The notes under the pieces: generated by a model
Seen by the model: only the letters and a program-made list of their open reading frames with translations
Told to the model about the DNA's origin: nothing
Databases searched by the model: none
In this document: positions 53,230 through 64,000 of the stretch, piece after piece
Position numbering within the stretch: position 1 is the first letter of the stretch
Layout: every line of letters starts with the position of its first letter
Made by a program: the position numbers and the translations under genes
Assembly (NCBI GenBank): GCA_947650285.1
Contig: CANTFL010001443.1
Coordinates: 168,180 to 232,179, forward strand
DNA from: Hyaloperonospora brassicae
Taxonomy: Eukaryota > Oomycota > Peronosporomycetes > Peronosporales > Peronosporaceae
Direction of reading: 5' to 3'
DNA length: 64,000 nucleotides

Positions 53230-55651
53230 GGATTAAGGTAAGTGACGCTCAATCTGGGCCTTCTCGTCAAGAACACTTTCGTCTGTCGATGATCTGTTGA
53301 GGCCACAATAGGTCTTAGCAAATACTTGACCCGATGGAATATTGGCCTCGTGCTCACCCTCTGTTACGAGCACGAAGATTTGATTGAATTTGACAATACG
53401 CAGAATACGTAAGAAATGCTTCGACTTGAGCGTCTTCAATTGTATTATTTCCGAAATTAACCTCGAAAGCGCTATCTGTCAAACGTATTCTAACCTACGC
53501 TTGATCTGTTGCTTAGCGATTCATTCACTATCTCGTTCATTTCAACAGATTTTTTTAACATTCTATTGGGTACTTGATCCCTGAATTAGCATCGGTCTTA
53601 TTACAACAGCAGACATTTCTAATGATATTCATATTTCATTGCGTGAAGACATATTCCTTTAACATGTTATATCTGTACTTGCAATAAGATATCCAATTTG
53701 TCCGACGTCGACACTCTAGTGGAAGTTAATTTGATTTGTTGCGGATTCTGGGAAACTAGAAGCCTTTCATGTCTTGGTTCATTCAGCCATTTTGCGTGGT
53801 AAACTTTCGGTGCTACATATATTCTAACATAACCACCGGAATCTGGTTTTTCAGGCTTGTGATCCACTACAGTAAGGTATTCTGCAGCCCAACTAAATAC
53901 CGAACCACAAGTGAGGCTATTGCACTCGATCGTTTAGCATCCAGACGCTTGTGGACGCTTAAAGACGTTCCTCAGATGCTAAGACAGTAAAAACACAGCA
54001 GAAATACCCAAGATACGATACTGACAGAGGACCCTTGACCCGTATCTTCCGAGCCATGGTGGACCATGGATGACGTCAATTGCTTCATCCAGATTTTAAA
54101 CGATCAAATCATCAACTTACTGCAATTTTAATAAAGTATGATGAACCCCGCTACAAATTGCTTCACTGTCAACGATTCGAGTGTTGCAAAGCGCTCCATC
54201 CTTTTGCAAAAGCATTTTCACGCTTAACTTAAATGAAAAATACGAACCTCTAGTGATTGGTGTAAAAAAATTCTTCAACGCCCCAAAATTAAATTCGGCT
54301 CATGGTGACATGACTAAATAGAGTTCAAACTTTAGATTGATTAAGGGGACCCTCGGCACCAAGTCCAGTAATACTCTATTATTGTGTACCTGTAACAACT
54401 TTGTTCAAGGAAATTGCAAACTACCTTGGTGTCAATAAATCACTAGGGCATTGGAAATGGAATATTCAAAGGTCCTCCCCGCGTTTGAGAAGTTGAAACA
54501 GCGTCGTACTCTCGCCCGGTTAACTTCTTAGTAGACGGTCGATCACTTAGCTAAACACTGAGAGGTACTGAGCGTAAAGACCTGAACTCGTAGGCGTTGT
54601 GTACCACCTTTGACAGCAATTAAACTTCTGCAGTCGATTTGCGTTCGAAGACCAAGGTCGTTTGCTCTCGACGTAACAACAATACAAAGGTTTTCAATCT
54701 CTGGCCTCAGTTCGTCTAAATATACGATAAGTAGACGAGCAAAATCAGACCTGTAATTGGCTTATGGCTTCCCGTTCTCTAATAATATAGCTAAATCTAT
54801 CATCTCCATCATCAGGCGGAATTGGTGGCTTTTAATGGACCGTTCCCACGATCCTGCATGAGCGTCTTGATCAAATTGTGATCATATATTGTGATGGCTG
54901 CAATAAAATCAGTGGGAGTCGTAAATGGTTAAATTTAGACATGCACACCACGCTTACCCTAATCGATATTAGGAACAATGTTCGAGCCTGAAGCTCAGCT
55001 CCCGGTTGATCATGTGCTTGTCTAAATCGGGTCTAAAATTTGCCTACAAAGATTTAATCGAAAACTGGTCGTGCAGATTGAGGCATATTGCCTAAGTTTC
55101 GTCATATCGTGTTGATTTCGATTAGGCAAAAAAAATTGCGAATAACCATCGCCGATGCGACGATCCCTTGAGACGTCGTCTAAACGAAGGGCTATATATA
55201 CGGAATGTATCTATTGACTTTCTCGTAATCAAAAATTTATGAGTCTCTGAATATAAGGTAGACGTGTGTGCTTCGACCTGAAACGAGCAGACTGATCCTG
55301 CTATTGTTCTAGCAGTTTAACCTGTTAAGCAACCTATTCTATATCAAGTATCTAATTTTGCAAACCTTGCTCGTAGATTGAGGTTTCTCTTTACTTAGTT
55401 GCATTTAGTATATGTTTTATTAAGCTAACGACGACGTAATGCGGTAGGTTTTCGTCGAATGTCGACAGCAAGGCCTGGATATCATTCTCGCCAATGGTCA
55501 AGGGCATGTGTCCGACCTCAGTACGTTCGATATCACTCAGAATAGGAGTAGTTATTTTAGGCGTGAAATCTGTTTACATCGTTGTCCATAATATTCATGT
55601 TGGGAAAGAAGGATTGTGGTCTTTTGAAGGACTACAAAGTGTTATTAGGTT
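53230..55651 (-). pseudogene. old relative of B/C, minus-strand part (gag, protease, pre-RT)
   Basis: Reading right to left on the minus strand: gag start region (about 55540), protease remnant ending DDLIV-stop-NLDEAIDVIHG (about 54060-54110), and the pre-RT linker next to 53230 that parallels 22700-22930 of element B. It joins the plus-strand relic at about 53225, so the copy is rearranged. Confidence 0.6.
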
Positions 55652-56085
55652 TGATGCAAAAAAATAGGCGCTGGTGGTTGTGCAATACTATCTTCACGTA
55701 GCTGACCCTCACTGATAAACGTGGGCCTAATCCCCTACAACCTTGTGTAGACGTGCGCTAAAGATCGTGTTTGTGCGAAGCGAGAACTCCTAGTTGTAGA
55801 ATAAGCGAAAGTGTTATTTAATATGATTTAGTTTTACATCTTGTATTGTCAATTAGTCCCAGCTTAGTTTTATCAGTATATAAATACGTACGAAGACATC
55901 TACTCACCACCTATTGCACGCGTCAAGAAGTGATTGATGGGATTACATAATGGCCCATATTGTCGATAAGTAGACCCTTGGGTAAAAAAACAAAATTATT
56001 GTACACAGTTATATTTTTGAAGAGTATCGTCCAATATGGTCTTCATGGTCAGGTCGATACCGTTTGTCTATTAACGGGGCAGGGA
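55652..56085 (-). repeat. decayed LTR of the old B/C relative
   Basis: Preceded by ACTACAAAGTGTTATTAGG, the decayed PBS complement. Inner landmarks GACATCTACTCACCACC and GCACGCGTC match the type-2 LTR. The far end (TTAACGGGGCAG) is approximate. Confidence 0.55.
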
Positions 56086-56224
56086 AAGATTGTGGTAATG
56101 CAATCACGAGGTATTACCAAAAAGGTGGGACGAGGGATCTAACAGATCGCAGGCGTCGATTAAGTGCGAAAATAATCCTGATTGGAGTAATACTGTCTGA
56201 GATGAGTGGCTCGCACGGCCTTAA

Positions 56225-56350
56225 TCTGATATCCCTCGATCGCAACCCCGATCTGATCTCTCGATCTCGATTCGATCTGAGGGCTCGATTTGATCTGATC
56301 TCCTTATCTAGATCGAAGCTCTCGATCTCGATCGGATCTCTCGATCTCTG
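56225..56350. repeat. GATC/TCGATCT-rich simple repeat
   Basis: About 125 bases dominated by overlapping TCTCGATC and CGATCTGATC words. Similar composition occurs inside LTR3 copies, so it is probably LTR3-derived. Confidence 0.6.
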
Positions 56351-56519
56351 GTGTGGGTTACGTCAAGTTTTCAGAGAGAATCCACCTGGTGTAAACCGCT
56401 CGGCGTACAAGAGAGAGAGATCCTACAGAGAAAGACGCGAGGATTTAAACGTAGTGATACTGATAAGCCTAGCAATGGGGTAGTATTGGGTTTGATTGGT
56501 TAACATTAAACAGATTTCA

Positions 56520-56978
56520 ATTTGTTATAAGCACACGTGTCGACTTCTCTTCCGGGTTGGATCATTGGCCGCCCGACGTCGAAGAAATTCGCATTATGAA
56601 CTCAAGTGATATCCCTGCATTGTTTGGCCAGGGATCAAGGACTCTCAAAAAATCATCCGACTGCGATCGAAGCAGCGAACACGTAAAGAAAAGAGGTGTA
56701 AGATCGCGAGACAGCTCCAATAATCAGAAAGCTCTCGTTCAAGTATCTACATTGGACAAGTCGTTCCCATAGAGATCAAGGTGGATCATTGTGATCACCT
56801 TACAAGTACACCCGCTATCATTTTAAGCTTTACACACGACAGCACCAATCTTAACCATTGTAAAGATTGGCATCGACTCGAATTCATCTGGAAGAGTGCG
56901 ACCCGCCCCACCGTTGGGTGCACAAGATGAGAGAAGTATACAGCACCAAATTAAAGGACCCACTCTGTGGAGGAGTGG
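56520..56978 (-). repeat. LTR3 fragment, minus orientation
   Basis: It contains the reverse complements of LTR3 blocks (GTGTCGACTTCTCTTCCGGG, GACCCGCCCCACCGTTGGG). It meets the plus-oriented copy at 56979 head to head. Confidence 0.5.
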
Positions 56979-58230
56979 TGATCACAAATTCCTTGTGACC
57001 CTGACTCTCCACTGGCGCCCGGACGACCGACAAACGGAGGAGGATAGCCGATTTCGTTCTCTGTGCTTTTATGCTCACCTTGTGTACCCGTCGGTGACGC
57101 GAATAGCGCTCATCTTGGTGGACTTGAGTTGAAGCTAAACTTGGTCAATTTAGGGATAGGTGCTGATCGGGTGGATGATTTTCACCCGGCCAAATGTGGG
57201 GTGGATCGAGTGAAATATTTTCACTCGATCGCGTGTATACTTGGTCGCTCTCCCAGACTCGCCTGTATATAAATGTGATGGTTGATCCGCGAGTATTCTG
57301 ACCACCTGATCCATCTCGCGATCCTGAATCTGAACCGTAAGGTTCACTGCGTTCAATCGCACTTTGGGGGAGGGGGTGATAATTATAGTTCCGCCTGGCC
57401 ACACAATCCAAAACCGAAGTTCGCAGGGACGTAGGTCGCTCTCTGCTCAATGGGAGGTCAATGTTCCTGCCCGGGAAATGTCGACGCGTGTCTTTCATGT
57501 CAAGTTCAATTCTTTTTTTATGTCAGCCAAGCACCCGAAACCTATGACCATGCCTATCTGTTCTCCAGATCTCTGTTGCGTATCGCCTGTATGTGCAATT
57601 AATCTCTTGCATCGTTTGGCCCACAGCAGATACTCCCTAGCGGATCGCGGTGTATTGGATCGCGGTGTTGTGGATTGCAAAGTAGCGACTCGCGGTGTAG
57701 TGGATTGCGGTTTGTGACCCACACCGATTATGTGTCCACGCCAATTATGTGTCCACACTACCCAGCGGTACATATACAGGTTAGATTGTGGTCAATTGGT
57801 TGCGTCTTTGATCGGGCATCCACGGTCGGATCGCCGTCACTTCTGAAACTTCGCATACTTGATGACTTGACGATCCAGTCCCTTCAGCCTGCTTCCATAT
57901 TACCCCATTGTATATTGTCGTCATCAGTCCTGTATACCAGATGTTTCTCACTTCTTGAAGATCCGATCTATGTAGCTTGGTTATACAAGCCCTTGATAGC
58001 GGGCCGTGATGGGTCAATTATCGATCTTTGACCATATTCCTTATTACCGTTAGGTAGACCAATCCGCATAACTTCAACAGTCGTTTTCTGTTATTTAGTC
58101 GATTAATCCCATCACTCGAGCTGATGTGTCTACCCCCGAGCGCGCTCCACCAGCCAAATTAATCTCGCACTGAATGCGGTTTGCAAGTTCCACACCTCCA
58201 TCATTCTTCATTTGCGCTTCTCCACAATTC
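56979..58230 (+). repeat. LTR3, plus orientation
   Basis: It starts TGATCACAAATTCCTTGTGA, preceded by the GTGGAGGAGTG tract. It contains GGCGCCCGGACGACC, a duplicated block ending TTTTCACTCGATC or TTTTCACCCGGCC (57175-57235), and a tandem GGATCGCGGTGTA array at 57640-57715. At 58245 a reverse-complement LTR3 start (CCGGGCGCCAGTGGAGAG) begins another fragment. Confidence 0.65.
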
Positions 58231-58379
58231 CGTTAGTCTATTATCCGGGCGCCAGTGGAGAGTTAAGATCGACTCCTAGAAAGAGCAATTACCACGCCAC
58301 CACATTATTGCAGCGCATTGATTACTTATCGCAGTGTTGGTGGATGGCCTTGCCTAGTCGGTAGTTCAATTGTTTAACA

Positions 58380-59010
58380 AACTACCGATGGGTTATAGCA
58401 AAACCCATATAAAGTAAACGTTCCATCTCAGCATTCATGATCGTGTGCTCGTCGCCCATGCTTTGTAGTTGATGAAGCAAACGTGCAGTATTCTTGGGTT
58501 AATCCGACCTCAATTCGACATGGCTATGTAAATGCTGATACAGTTGTCGACACAACCTAACCGCATACGAGAAGTCGCACTGAGTCTTATCCGATACGAG
58601 TGACATCCACATTTCTGCTGCTGAGGTGATGAAACTTACCTTTGTAGCACCATCGTTCTGAAAGACGCTTAATCATCGCAGGATTGTAACACGAGCGAGC
58701 CGATCTTGCTGGTCGAATTGTGTCTGCTATGTTTGGTCCGAGACATGTCGTGTCTTCCTTCCGACAACGACATCCCAAGCTTCTCCTTCGCCGAAATTAA
58801 GTTCCAATTCCGATTGATATGGCTCAAACGTTCGTTCGTAGCATGGCGGCTTATTTATCCCATTCATTGGTCTTTTTGGTGGCTGGTTGGCAGCTTCAAC
58901 TCCGCTTGCTGCACCTTCAGTGCCATTTCCTATTCCGCTTATCTTAACGCTTCGACATCTCTATCCTTTCATGTGCTATGGTTGGAAGAGCTTGGGACCA
59001 TAACCTGACA
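58380..59010 (-). pseudogene. Ty1/Copia gag relic
   Basis: The minus strand reads KVSFITSAAEMWMSLVSDKT and then CDFSYAVRLCRQLYQHLHSH, with an upstream acidic/hydrophobic piece (LELNFGEGEAWDVVV). This is the Copia gag (UBN2-type) pattern AxxxWxxL...SxxxxxxLxxxLxxL. Stops and frame changes are present. No LTR or pol was found with it. Confidence 0.6.
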
Positions 59011-59099
59011 GCTTCGCGCGTCTACAGCTAACCATGGCAATGAGTGCTAGAAAGAGCGTAATAATTTTAAAAAGTAAGGATAATGTTATAATTATACGT

Positions 59100-60036
59100 C
59101 CACGACTACGGGCAAACAACACTTTTGCGAGGGGCACACCGCATTTTTGCTACGGGCACACCCGCCCTCCTAAAATGTTAAAAAGGACTTCACATTTCAT
59201 GTTTGGGTACGTACATCGTCACATACATTAGCTGTGATTCCATAAATACTGCACGCGGTAGGTGTTTGCTGGTCTTCCCGGCACTGGCATGCGCTTTACA
59301 ATCTCGTGCCATTTCTTCACCGGTTTTAAGTCTTCTTGTCCCGTGGCCAAACATGCGCTTTGCAATCTCGTGCCACTTTTCACCAGTTTTGGGTCTTCCT
59401 GTCCCGTGGCCATTCGTCCTTCCGCTTCGCCTTCCTATTTTGTCCACGCGCCAAGCCGTAACGTCGGCGACTCGTGCAACTCATTATAAAATTTGCACGC
59501 AATACTTGAATGTTAAATTCGAAAATTTTGCTCGACTTGCGTGCCTCCTACCACGCGCAAAGTTTGTTCCACTCTTGCAGAAGTATCTTCCCATTAGCGG
59601 CTTGTGTCATGTAGAAATCTCCGGCAAAGGCCGCAACGACTTTACGCTCTTGACTTGTGAAAAAGAGTTGTGGGCCCGGCTTCAAACAACTCGTGACTGT
59701 GATCACGTACAAACTCGGATGTCGTTGCCACAGCCGGTGGTCCGATCTTGGCATCGTACCATGAGATTTGTATACCGTCTTCGATAAAGTAGAGATTCCT
59801 GCAAGCCATGCCCGTTTGGATACCGCCCTGGCAATAATGGACTGATATAATCGTGCGCATGAGTGCATTTACCGTATAAGATAAGGATATATCGAGCAGT
59901 AGTAACGTTACCACGTGTTTTACTTATTCTGCACCAAAAAATATGAAGTACTTTTTGTCATTTTAGAAGGGCGGGGATGTCCGTAGCAAACATGGTGTGT
60001 GCCCCTAGCAAAAGTGGGGTGTGCCTCTTGTCGTGG
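59100..60036. mobile_element. 0.94-kb element with ~95-bp terminal inverted repeats
   Basis: The left end CCACGACTACGGGCAAAC...CTTTTGCGAGGGGCACACC...GCTACGGGCACACCCGCCC... is matched by the reverse complement of 59943-60036 with some mismatches. Inside, a 63-base sequence is repeated twice (59285-59412). On the minus strand it encodes a repeated KTGEKWHEIAKRM/KTGEEMARDCKAH segment after GHGTGRP. Minus ORFs at 59548-59914 show no recognisable transposase triad. It is probably a non-autonomous or decayed DNA transposon, possibly Mutator-like. No clear target duplication was seen. Confidence 0.65.
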
Positions 60037-60059
60037 CCTAAGTAAGATTTTTTGTTTAT

Positions 60060-60713
60060 CAATTTATATTATTTACGCATAAGCAACAAGCTTGTGGTAC
60101 GAGGAGGAACGTTATGACGGAAAAACTTTTTTTACCGTCATGACTCCTGCCGACCCCATCACTCATCACTCATCACCCATCAATTAGTAGGTTGCATAAT
60201 ACTTTAAGTCACAGGTCCTCCCCGGTCTTTCTTGTCCATTCCAGGCATTAAGACAGGAAGTGAGAGCTTCCTGAGGTATTTCTCATAGGCCTGATCCAGA
60301 ACATATAGCGACACGCTTGTCTCGAACCACAAGTGCATTCAGATAGCGCTTAGCAAACCAAGCCAATGATGGAATACCATTAAAGTGAGACTAAGGACAA
60401 CAGCATATGGAAGGACCTTCTTTGTAGACAATTAATTCGGCTGCATTATTTCACTGGAATTACGTGCATAGCCACCTGAGCCATTAAAAAAGAGCTGGGT
60501 TAGGACGAAGTCGATGTTATTGGGAGCTGCTTCGTTTGTGCCTACGAGATTAGGCATATTATAAGTAGAAAAAGATTGATCATGGCGTGCTGTCTGGCTA
60601 ACAGCCCTACTTATGTCGCTGTCGCTTCATTTTAACGCATTCGAATAACGCATGTAACCCCTATAATAGCTGCTTCGCCGCTTGCTGTAAGGTAATGCAC
60701 ATTTCATTATGGA
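60060..60713. other. intergenic, nothing recognised
   Basis: AT-rich. A short imperfect inverted repeat (TGACGGAAAAACTTTTTTTACCGTCA, 60115-60141) is the only structure noted. Confidence 0.4.
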
Positions 60714-62280
60714 CTAAAATGTATCAGGTAATCGGCAATGAGCAGAAATGAGCTGTTGTTGCATTAAATTTGCGTTCCCAGCACGCTGCTGCTGTTTCAT
60801 CTGAGGCTGTTGTCGACGTAAAGAGAGATGAGTTGCAACAGCTTGTCGTACTACCAGCGCAGTAACCATTGTCATACGGTTCAGCCTATACACGAAATCT
60901 TTCATTTATTCATTGTCATTTAAAACTCACATGTCCAATACGTTTCGACTTCAACACGTTAATGTCGGATTGCGTCACAAGACGATAGACCTGAAGTAGT
61001 AGCACATTACCGAGTAATGGTATACGATCTGCAATGTCCAGGTCGTTGATGTTTGTTTCACCGCTGCGTGTGCTCACTTTCGAAACAAATATCGACATAC
61101 CGTGGTACTATTTGAAATAGTGCTGTGTAGCCAATGCGTCTCAAATCTCATTTAACACATGCAACGGTAGCCCCCACCCCTCAATCACGTTGACTAACGG
61201 CGTCGGCATGTACTTGGCGCAATGCTAAGCACCTCTTGATGTATGTTGTTGTCTTTAATTTAGCTTGTGGATTAGTTATTTGTCCATGAACATTTGCCGC
61301 ATTCCGTCGGGTAACGACATGTTTGGCATGTATCCATCGGCTACATCTAGTCTACGAGCTGAATACGCGAAAAGATAAAGCGGCTTAGTATTAACATGCA
61401 CGTAAAAGAGATTTCTCCCTTGGTAGCATCGTCAGGCGTAATAAGTAGCTCGCACGTGAACGAGCACTCATTAATGCCACGCGGGCAACGAAGTTAGCGT
61501 GTGCACATGACGCACAAGGGATGCTTACCTGATTCCAATATCATCGAGTGTTTCTGGTTGATGTTGCATATTCAGGTGCGTAAACAAATGATGAGCAGGA
61601 GATCAAGTACAAACCATAGATGGAGAAGCTGCATTATAGGCATTGCTTGAAAGTCGCATTCAGATTGTGTCACCGGATCAAAGGTTATAGGGATCCTTTC
61701 ATCATTTGACCCTATGGTCACTCTACGTGGTTTATGTCTCTACCACCCATCGTATGGAACAAGCAGGCGACTTTCACGACCAGCACATTTACGAGAGGTT
61801 TTCATAATGTCATAGCCACAGAACGGAAATATACACTCGCAAGATTAAGCCAATGTTAACATGTCATTATTGACGATTGTCTCGACTGGTAGATACAGTC
61901 TGATTACCCTATTGAGCCATAGACCCGCCTGAGTAAACTGCAACACGTGTTTCGACATTCTAGCGGCGCCGGAAGTCGTTCTTCAGCCATTCCGCAGAAT
62001 GCTACAGCAGTGTTCAATAACTTGTTCATGCTGACATCGATCGTAAATCGACTGCCACTCAGGACGATACGTATACGACCTCTAGCAGAGCAACTCTGGA
62101 CCGTCAATATAACTGTGCACGCATTTCGCATCAATGAAGGCCATCAAGAACACGACTTCTGCCTTGGCCTTCATCTTAATCAGAGAGAAACGCACACGGA
62201 ACCGGGTTTCTAGTGTGGGATACACTTGGCAGATATACAGTGTAAGATATGGGGAAGTGCCTGAAGGTCGAAATTGCGCT
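60714..62280 (-). CDS. exon-like minus-strand ORFs of one unrecognised gene or pseudogene
   Basis: Several coding-looking pieces follow one another on the minus strand with plausible splice borders: RIRIVLSGSRFTIDVSMNKL (62085 down), ITFDPVTQSECDFQAM (about 61690), GINECSFTCELLITPDDATK and GEISFTCM (about 61480-61400), RRLDVADGYMPNMSLPDGMR (about 61350), MPTPLVNVIEGWGLPLHVLN (about 61210), DIADRIPLLGNVLLLQVYRL (61098-60930) and a Gln-rich end (QQPQMKQQQRAGNAN). GTGAGT...TATAG at 60930-60886 could join the last two. I do not recognise the family. Frames between pieces are not all connected, so it may be decayed. Confidence 0.35.
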
Positions 62281-62958
62281 TTGATTGTGCTGATTTAAAG
62301 GCAAATTTCGAAGAGATACATGATTATGCTCCTTTATTTTCATGCTACCCATGTTACATCGACGCCTAATACCTACGATACGTTTTTAGTAGATGAGAAA
62401 ATTGTCGTACCGACGTTCTTACCACGACCTGGTAATTTTATAGTGATCAGTCTACCAGCTGATAGCTGCGCCGCATATACGCTTACCTTGTGTTCCTACG
62501 TAAGTGAGTCGCACTTAATGACCAATATCCGATGAGTTACATAAAGGCAAACACAAGGTACACCATTTAATGAGAATGTCGTAGCCGCGCTTTAAGTCAT
62601 AGTCGTGGTCTGAGGTTTCAGCGGTTATAAATATCGATAGCTGCCGCACCATGATTCAAGACTCAGCAGTTAAAAATAAAATGGATAGAAACTATGTATT
62701 CGAGACATACAAAAAGACAAGTATATACATTTGACTTCCACCAAGGCTTCAGATCCTTAAAAAGTTCCTTGAGTTATTCGTGATGCCTTAACGGGCAGCA
62801 CAACTCACTGCACGCATATCATCAGAAGCACGCACAATCCTTAACTCATTCTGGGATAATCCCTCACGGGAATTTCACACGTTATTCCCAACTAGATTCC
62901 CTTGCCAACAGGTTCTGAGCCCAGAGCCTTTTACCAGAGCAAAAAGAAGAGGTAAGTC
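62281..62958. other. mostly unassigned sequence
   Basis: A 71-codon plus-strand ORF (62320-62535) and a minus-strand open piece (LSAGRLITIKLPGRGKN, about 62470-62400) may belong to the preceding minus-strand gene. Otherwise nothing was seen. Confidence 0.35.
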
Positions 62959-63365
62959 ATGGACTGGCCGGACGGTGACGATGACGCTCTCATACCAGAG
63001 ATCCATCCCGCACGATCCAGCCCTTCATCATCTGTGACTTCCCTCATGAGCATCACATCAACGAGCTCCAAAGACAATTCACTCGCTCTCGCAGCCCCGA
63101 TAGCATTAACTGAAGCGGCATCCCTAAGGATGGCCCAAGCGCGTCTATCACATGAAGTTATGCTTGAATCCGTCCCTCAAATACAACAGCTGCTATTGGA
63201 CGCAACAAATGCTGTCATCGAGGCATGCGCCATGATTGCGACGTACCCACTTGAAGTACGAGCCTCGTTGGCCGATCATTGCGCACCCTCTGAAGAAGAT
63301 GCCGAGTCAACGATCCTCACTGCAACCCCATCACAGGTCGGCTTACTCACACACCTCAATCAGGA
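62959..63365 (+). pseudogene. unrecognised ORF truncated by an LTR insertion
   Basis: MDWPDGDDDALIPEIHP, a Ser-rich stretch, then a helical region (RMAQARLSHEVMLESVPQIQ, QLLLDATNAVIEACAMI) and GLLTHLNQD. The frame runs straight into TGTAACGGGG at 63366 and ends eight codons later inside the LTR (VTGHTLA-stop). The real end is beyond the insertion, outside the window. Family unknown. Confidence 0.5.
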
Positions 63366-63756
63366 TGTAACGGGGCACACCCTTGCGTAAACTTAACGCA
63401 AGGGCTTGGGTGCCCCGACAGACGTACACGAGGCAAACGAGGAAGCATAGACAAGGGAAAAGTAGAACTGTTATATTAATATAATTAAGTCTTTCAACTA
63501 CTGTCTCTCTGTTTGACTTAACTTAATTATGCTAATATAACTGAGTGTATGGTGACGTCTCGTCACCACTCATTGCGCGCGTCTAGCGGCGATTGGTGGG
63601 TTGATATCATCAAGATATCAACCAATGAACAGACTCTTTGGTCGACCCTTCAATATCACCACTTCGGTGATATTGTTAAAAGAACATTCAACATAATATT
63701 CTTTATTGTCACTTTCTTTAAAGCGACAATTCCATGTAACGGGCTGCCCCGTTACA
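63366..63756 (-). repeat. type-1 LTR of a third B/C-family element (G)
   Basis: TGTAACGGGG to CCCCGTTACA, closely matching 17565-17967 without its extra 11 bases. It is followed by TCACCCCCCTTAA, the complement of a polypurine tract, so this is the 3' LTR of a minus-strand element that continues past the window. Confidence 0.85.
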
Positions 63757-63769
63757 TCACCCCCCTTAA
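63757..63769 (-). other. polypurine tract of element G
   Basis: On the minus strand TTAAGGGGGGTGA directly precedes TGTAACGGGG, identical to element B. Confidence 0.7.
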
Positions 63770-63887
63770 CTGATAGTCACAATGTGACTATCAAAAATAT
63801 GGCTGGCCACCCGTTGGTCACCATTGGGACAGGGAGCACTTGTTGGGTCCGTTCCCTTTACTTTCCGCTTGACCTCGCATAGTAAGC

Positions 63888-64000
63888 ATGTCTATGCGAG
63901 GCGACTCAAGACCTACACAGCCCGGTGCTGAGCCAGCCTCTGCGGCAGAAGATTCGTCGTCTGCTGCTCCTGCTCCGTCTGCAGCAGAAGGTGCTGCAGG
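63888..64000 (+). CDS. antisense ORF (aORF) of element G, start only
   Basis: It starts MSMRGDSRPTQPGAEPASAA inside the same 10-bp stem-loop as in B and C and is open to the window edge. Third independent occurrence of the aORF start at the same distance from the LTR. Differences from B are partly in matched stem positions. Confidence 0.65.
   Translation, partial: MSMRGDSRPTQPGAEPASAAEDSSSAAPAPSAAEGAA

Noticed and set aside
56225..56350. GATC-rich stretch as a CRISPR or centromeric satellite
   Set aside because: Irregular units, short, and similar to repeats within LTR3.

Overview
The window looks like nuclear DNA of a peronosporalean oomycete (Phytophthora or downy-mildew type). Host genes are compact. 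They sit in divergent and convergent pairs, carry introns of about 67-78 nt with GTRNGT-like donors, and have oomycete-style initiator sequences upstream of some starts. They are followed by a long retrotransposon-dominated desert. No RNA genes or CRISPR arrays were seen.

Gene island, 1-17,335. After about 2.4 kb with no convincing gene come: a low-complexity/helical protein with a possible membrane-anchor exon (2517), a cupin-like protein on the minus strand (4317-5003), a many-exon minus-strand gene whose RING domain and coiled coil match the meiotic crossover factor HEI10/CCNB1IP1 (6913-9004), a divergent coiled-coil protein (9144-11328), a four-exon PITHD1 gene (11415-12297, minus) divergent from a three-exon RCC1-repeat protein (12363-13618), and two tandem minus-strand paralogues that share a W-x-x-x-P module and both end in a predicted CaaX prenylation box (13804-14175 and 14495-16303).

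Composite retrotransposon, 17,565-33,298. Two Ty3/Gypsy chromodomain elements lie head to head: B on the minus strand (17,565-25,286) and C on the plus strand (25,287-33,298). Their 5' LTRs abut directly and the whole 15.7 kb pair is bounded by one 5-bp duplication (CAGAT). The pair splits a minus-strand host gene whose two halves (17,335 and 33,304) still join in frame. Each element has LTR, PBS, gag, protease, RT, RNase H, integrase, chromodomain, then an ANTISENSE ORF, polypurine tract and LTR. The antisense ORF starts MSMRGDS, has a conserved central domain and a coiled-coil tail, is recognisable in both elements, and begins again in a third copy at the window edge (63,888). Most strikingly, the whole family is a near-continuous chain of short perfect stem-loops, and copies that differ in sequence keep the stems by compensatory changes. 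This is the best candidate here for something undescribed. All copies are decayed by stops and frameshifts.

Repeat desert, 33,600-62,900. It contains a second Gypsy lineage with long (about 1 kb) LTRs rich in GATC-type tandem repeats (copies at 33.6, 43.8, 49.2 and 57 kb; pol at 44.9-49.1 kb), two pogo/Tigger-type transposase relics (34.8-37.6 kb), a solo LTR (37.9 kb), an old scrambled relative of B/C (50.6-56.1 kb), a Copia gag relic (58.4-59.0 kb) and a 0.94 kb TIR element (59.1-60.0 kb). At 60.7-62.3 kb there is a series of exon-like minus-strand ORFs I cannot name. At 62,959 an ORF of unknown function is cut by the LTR of the third B/C-type element.
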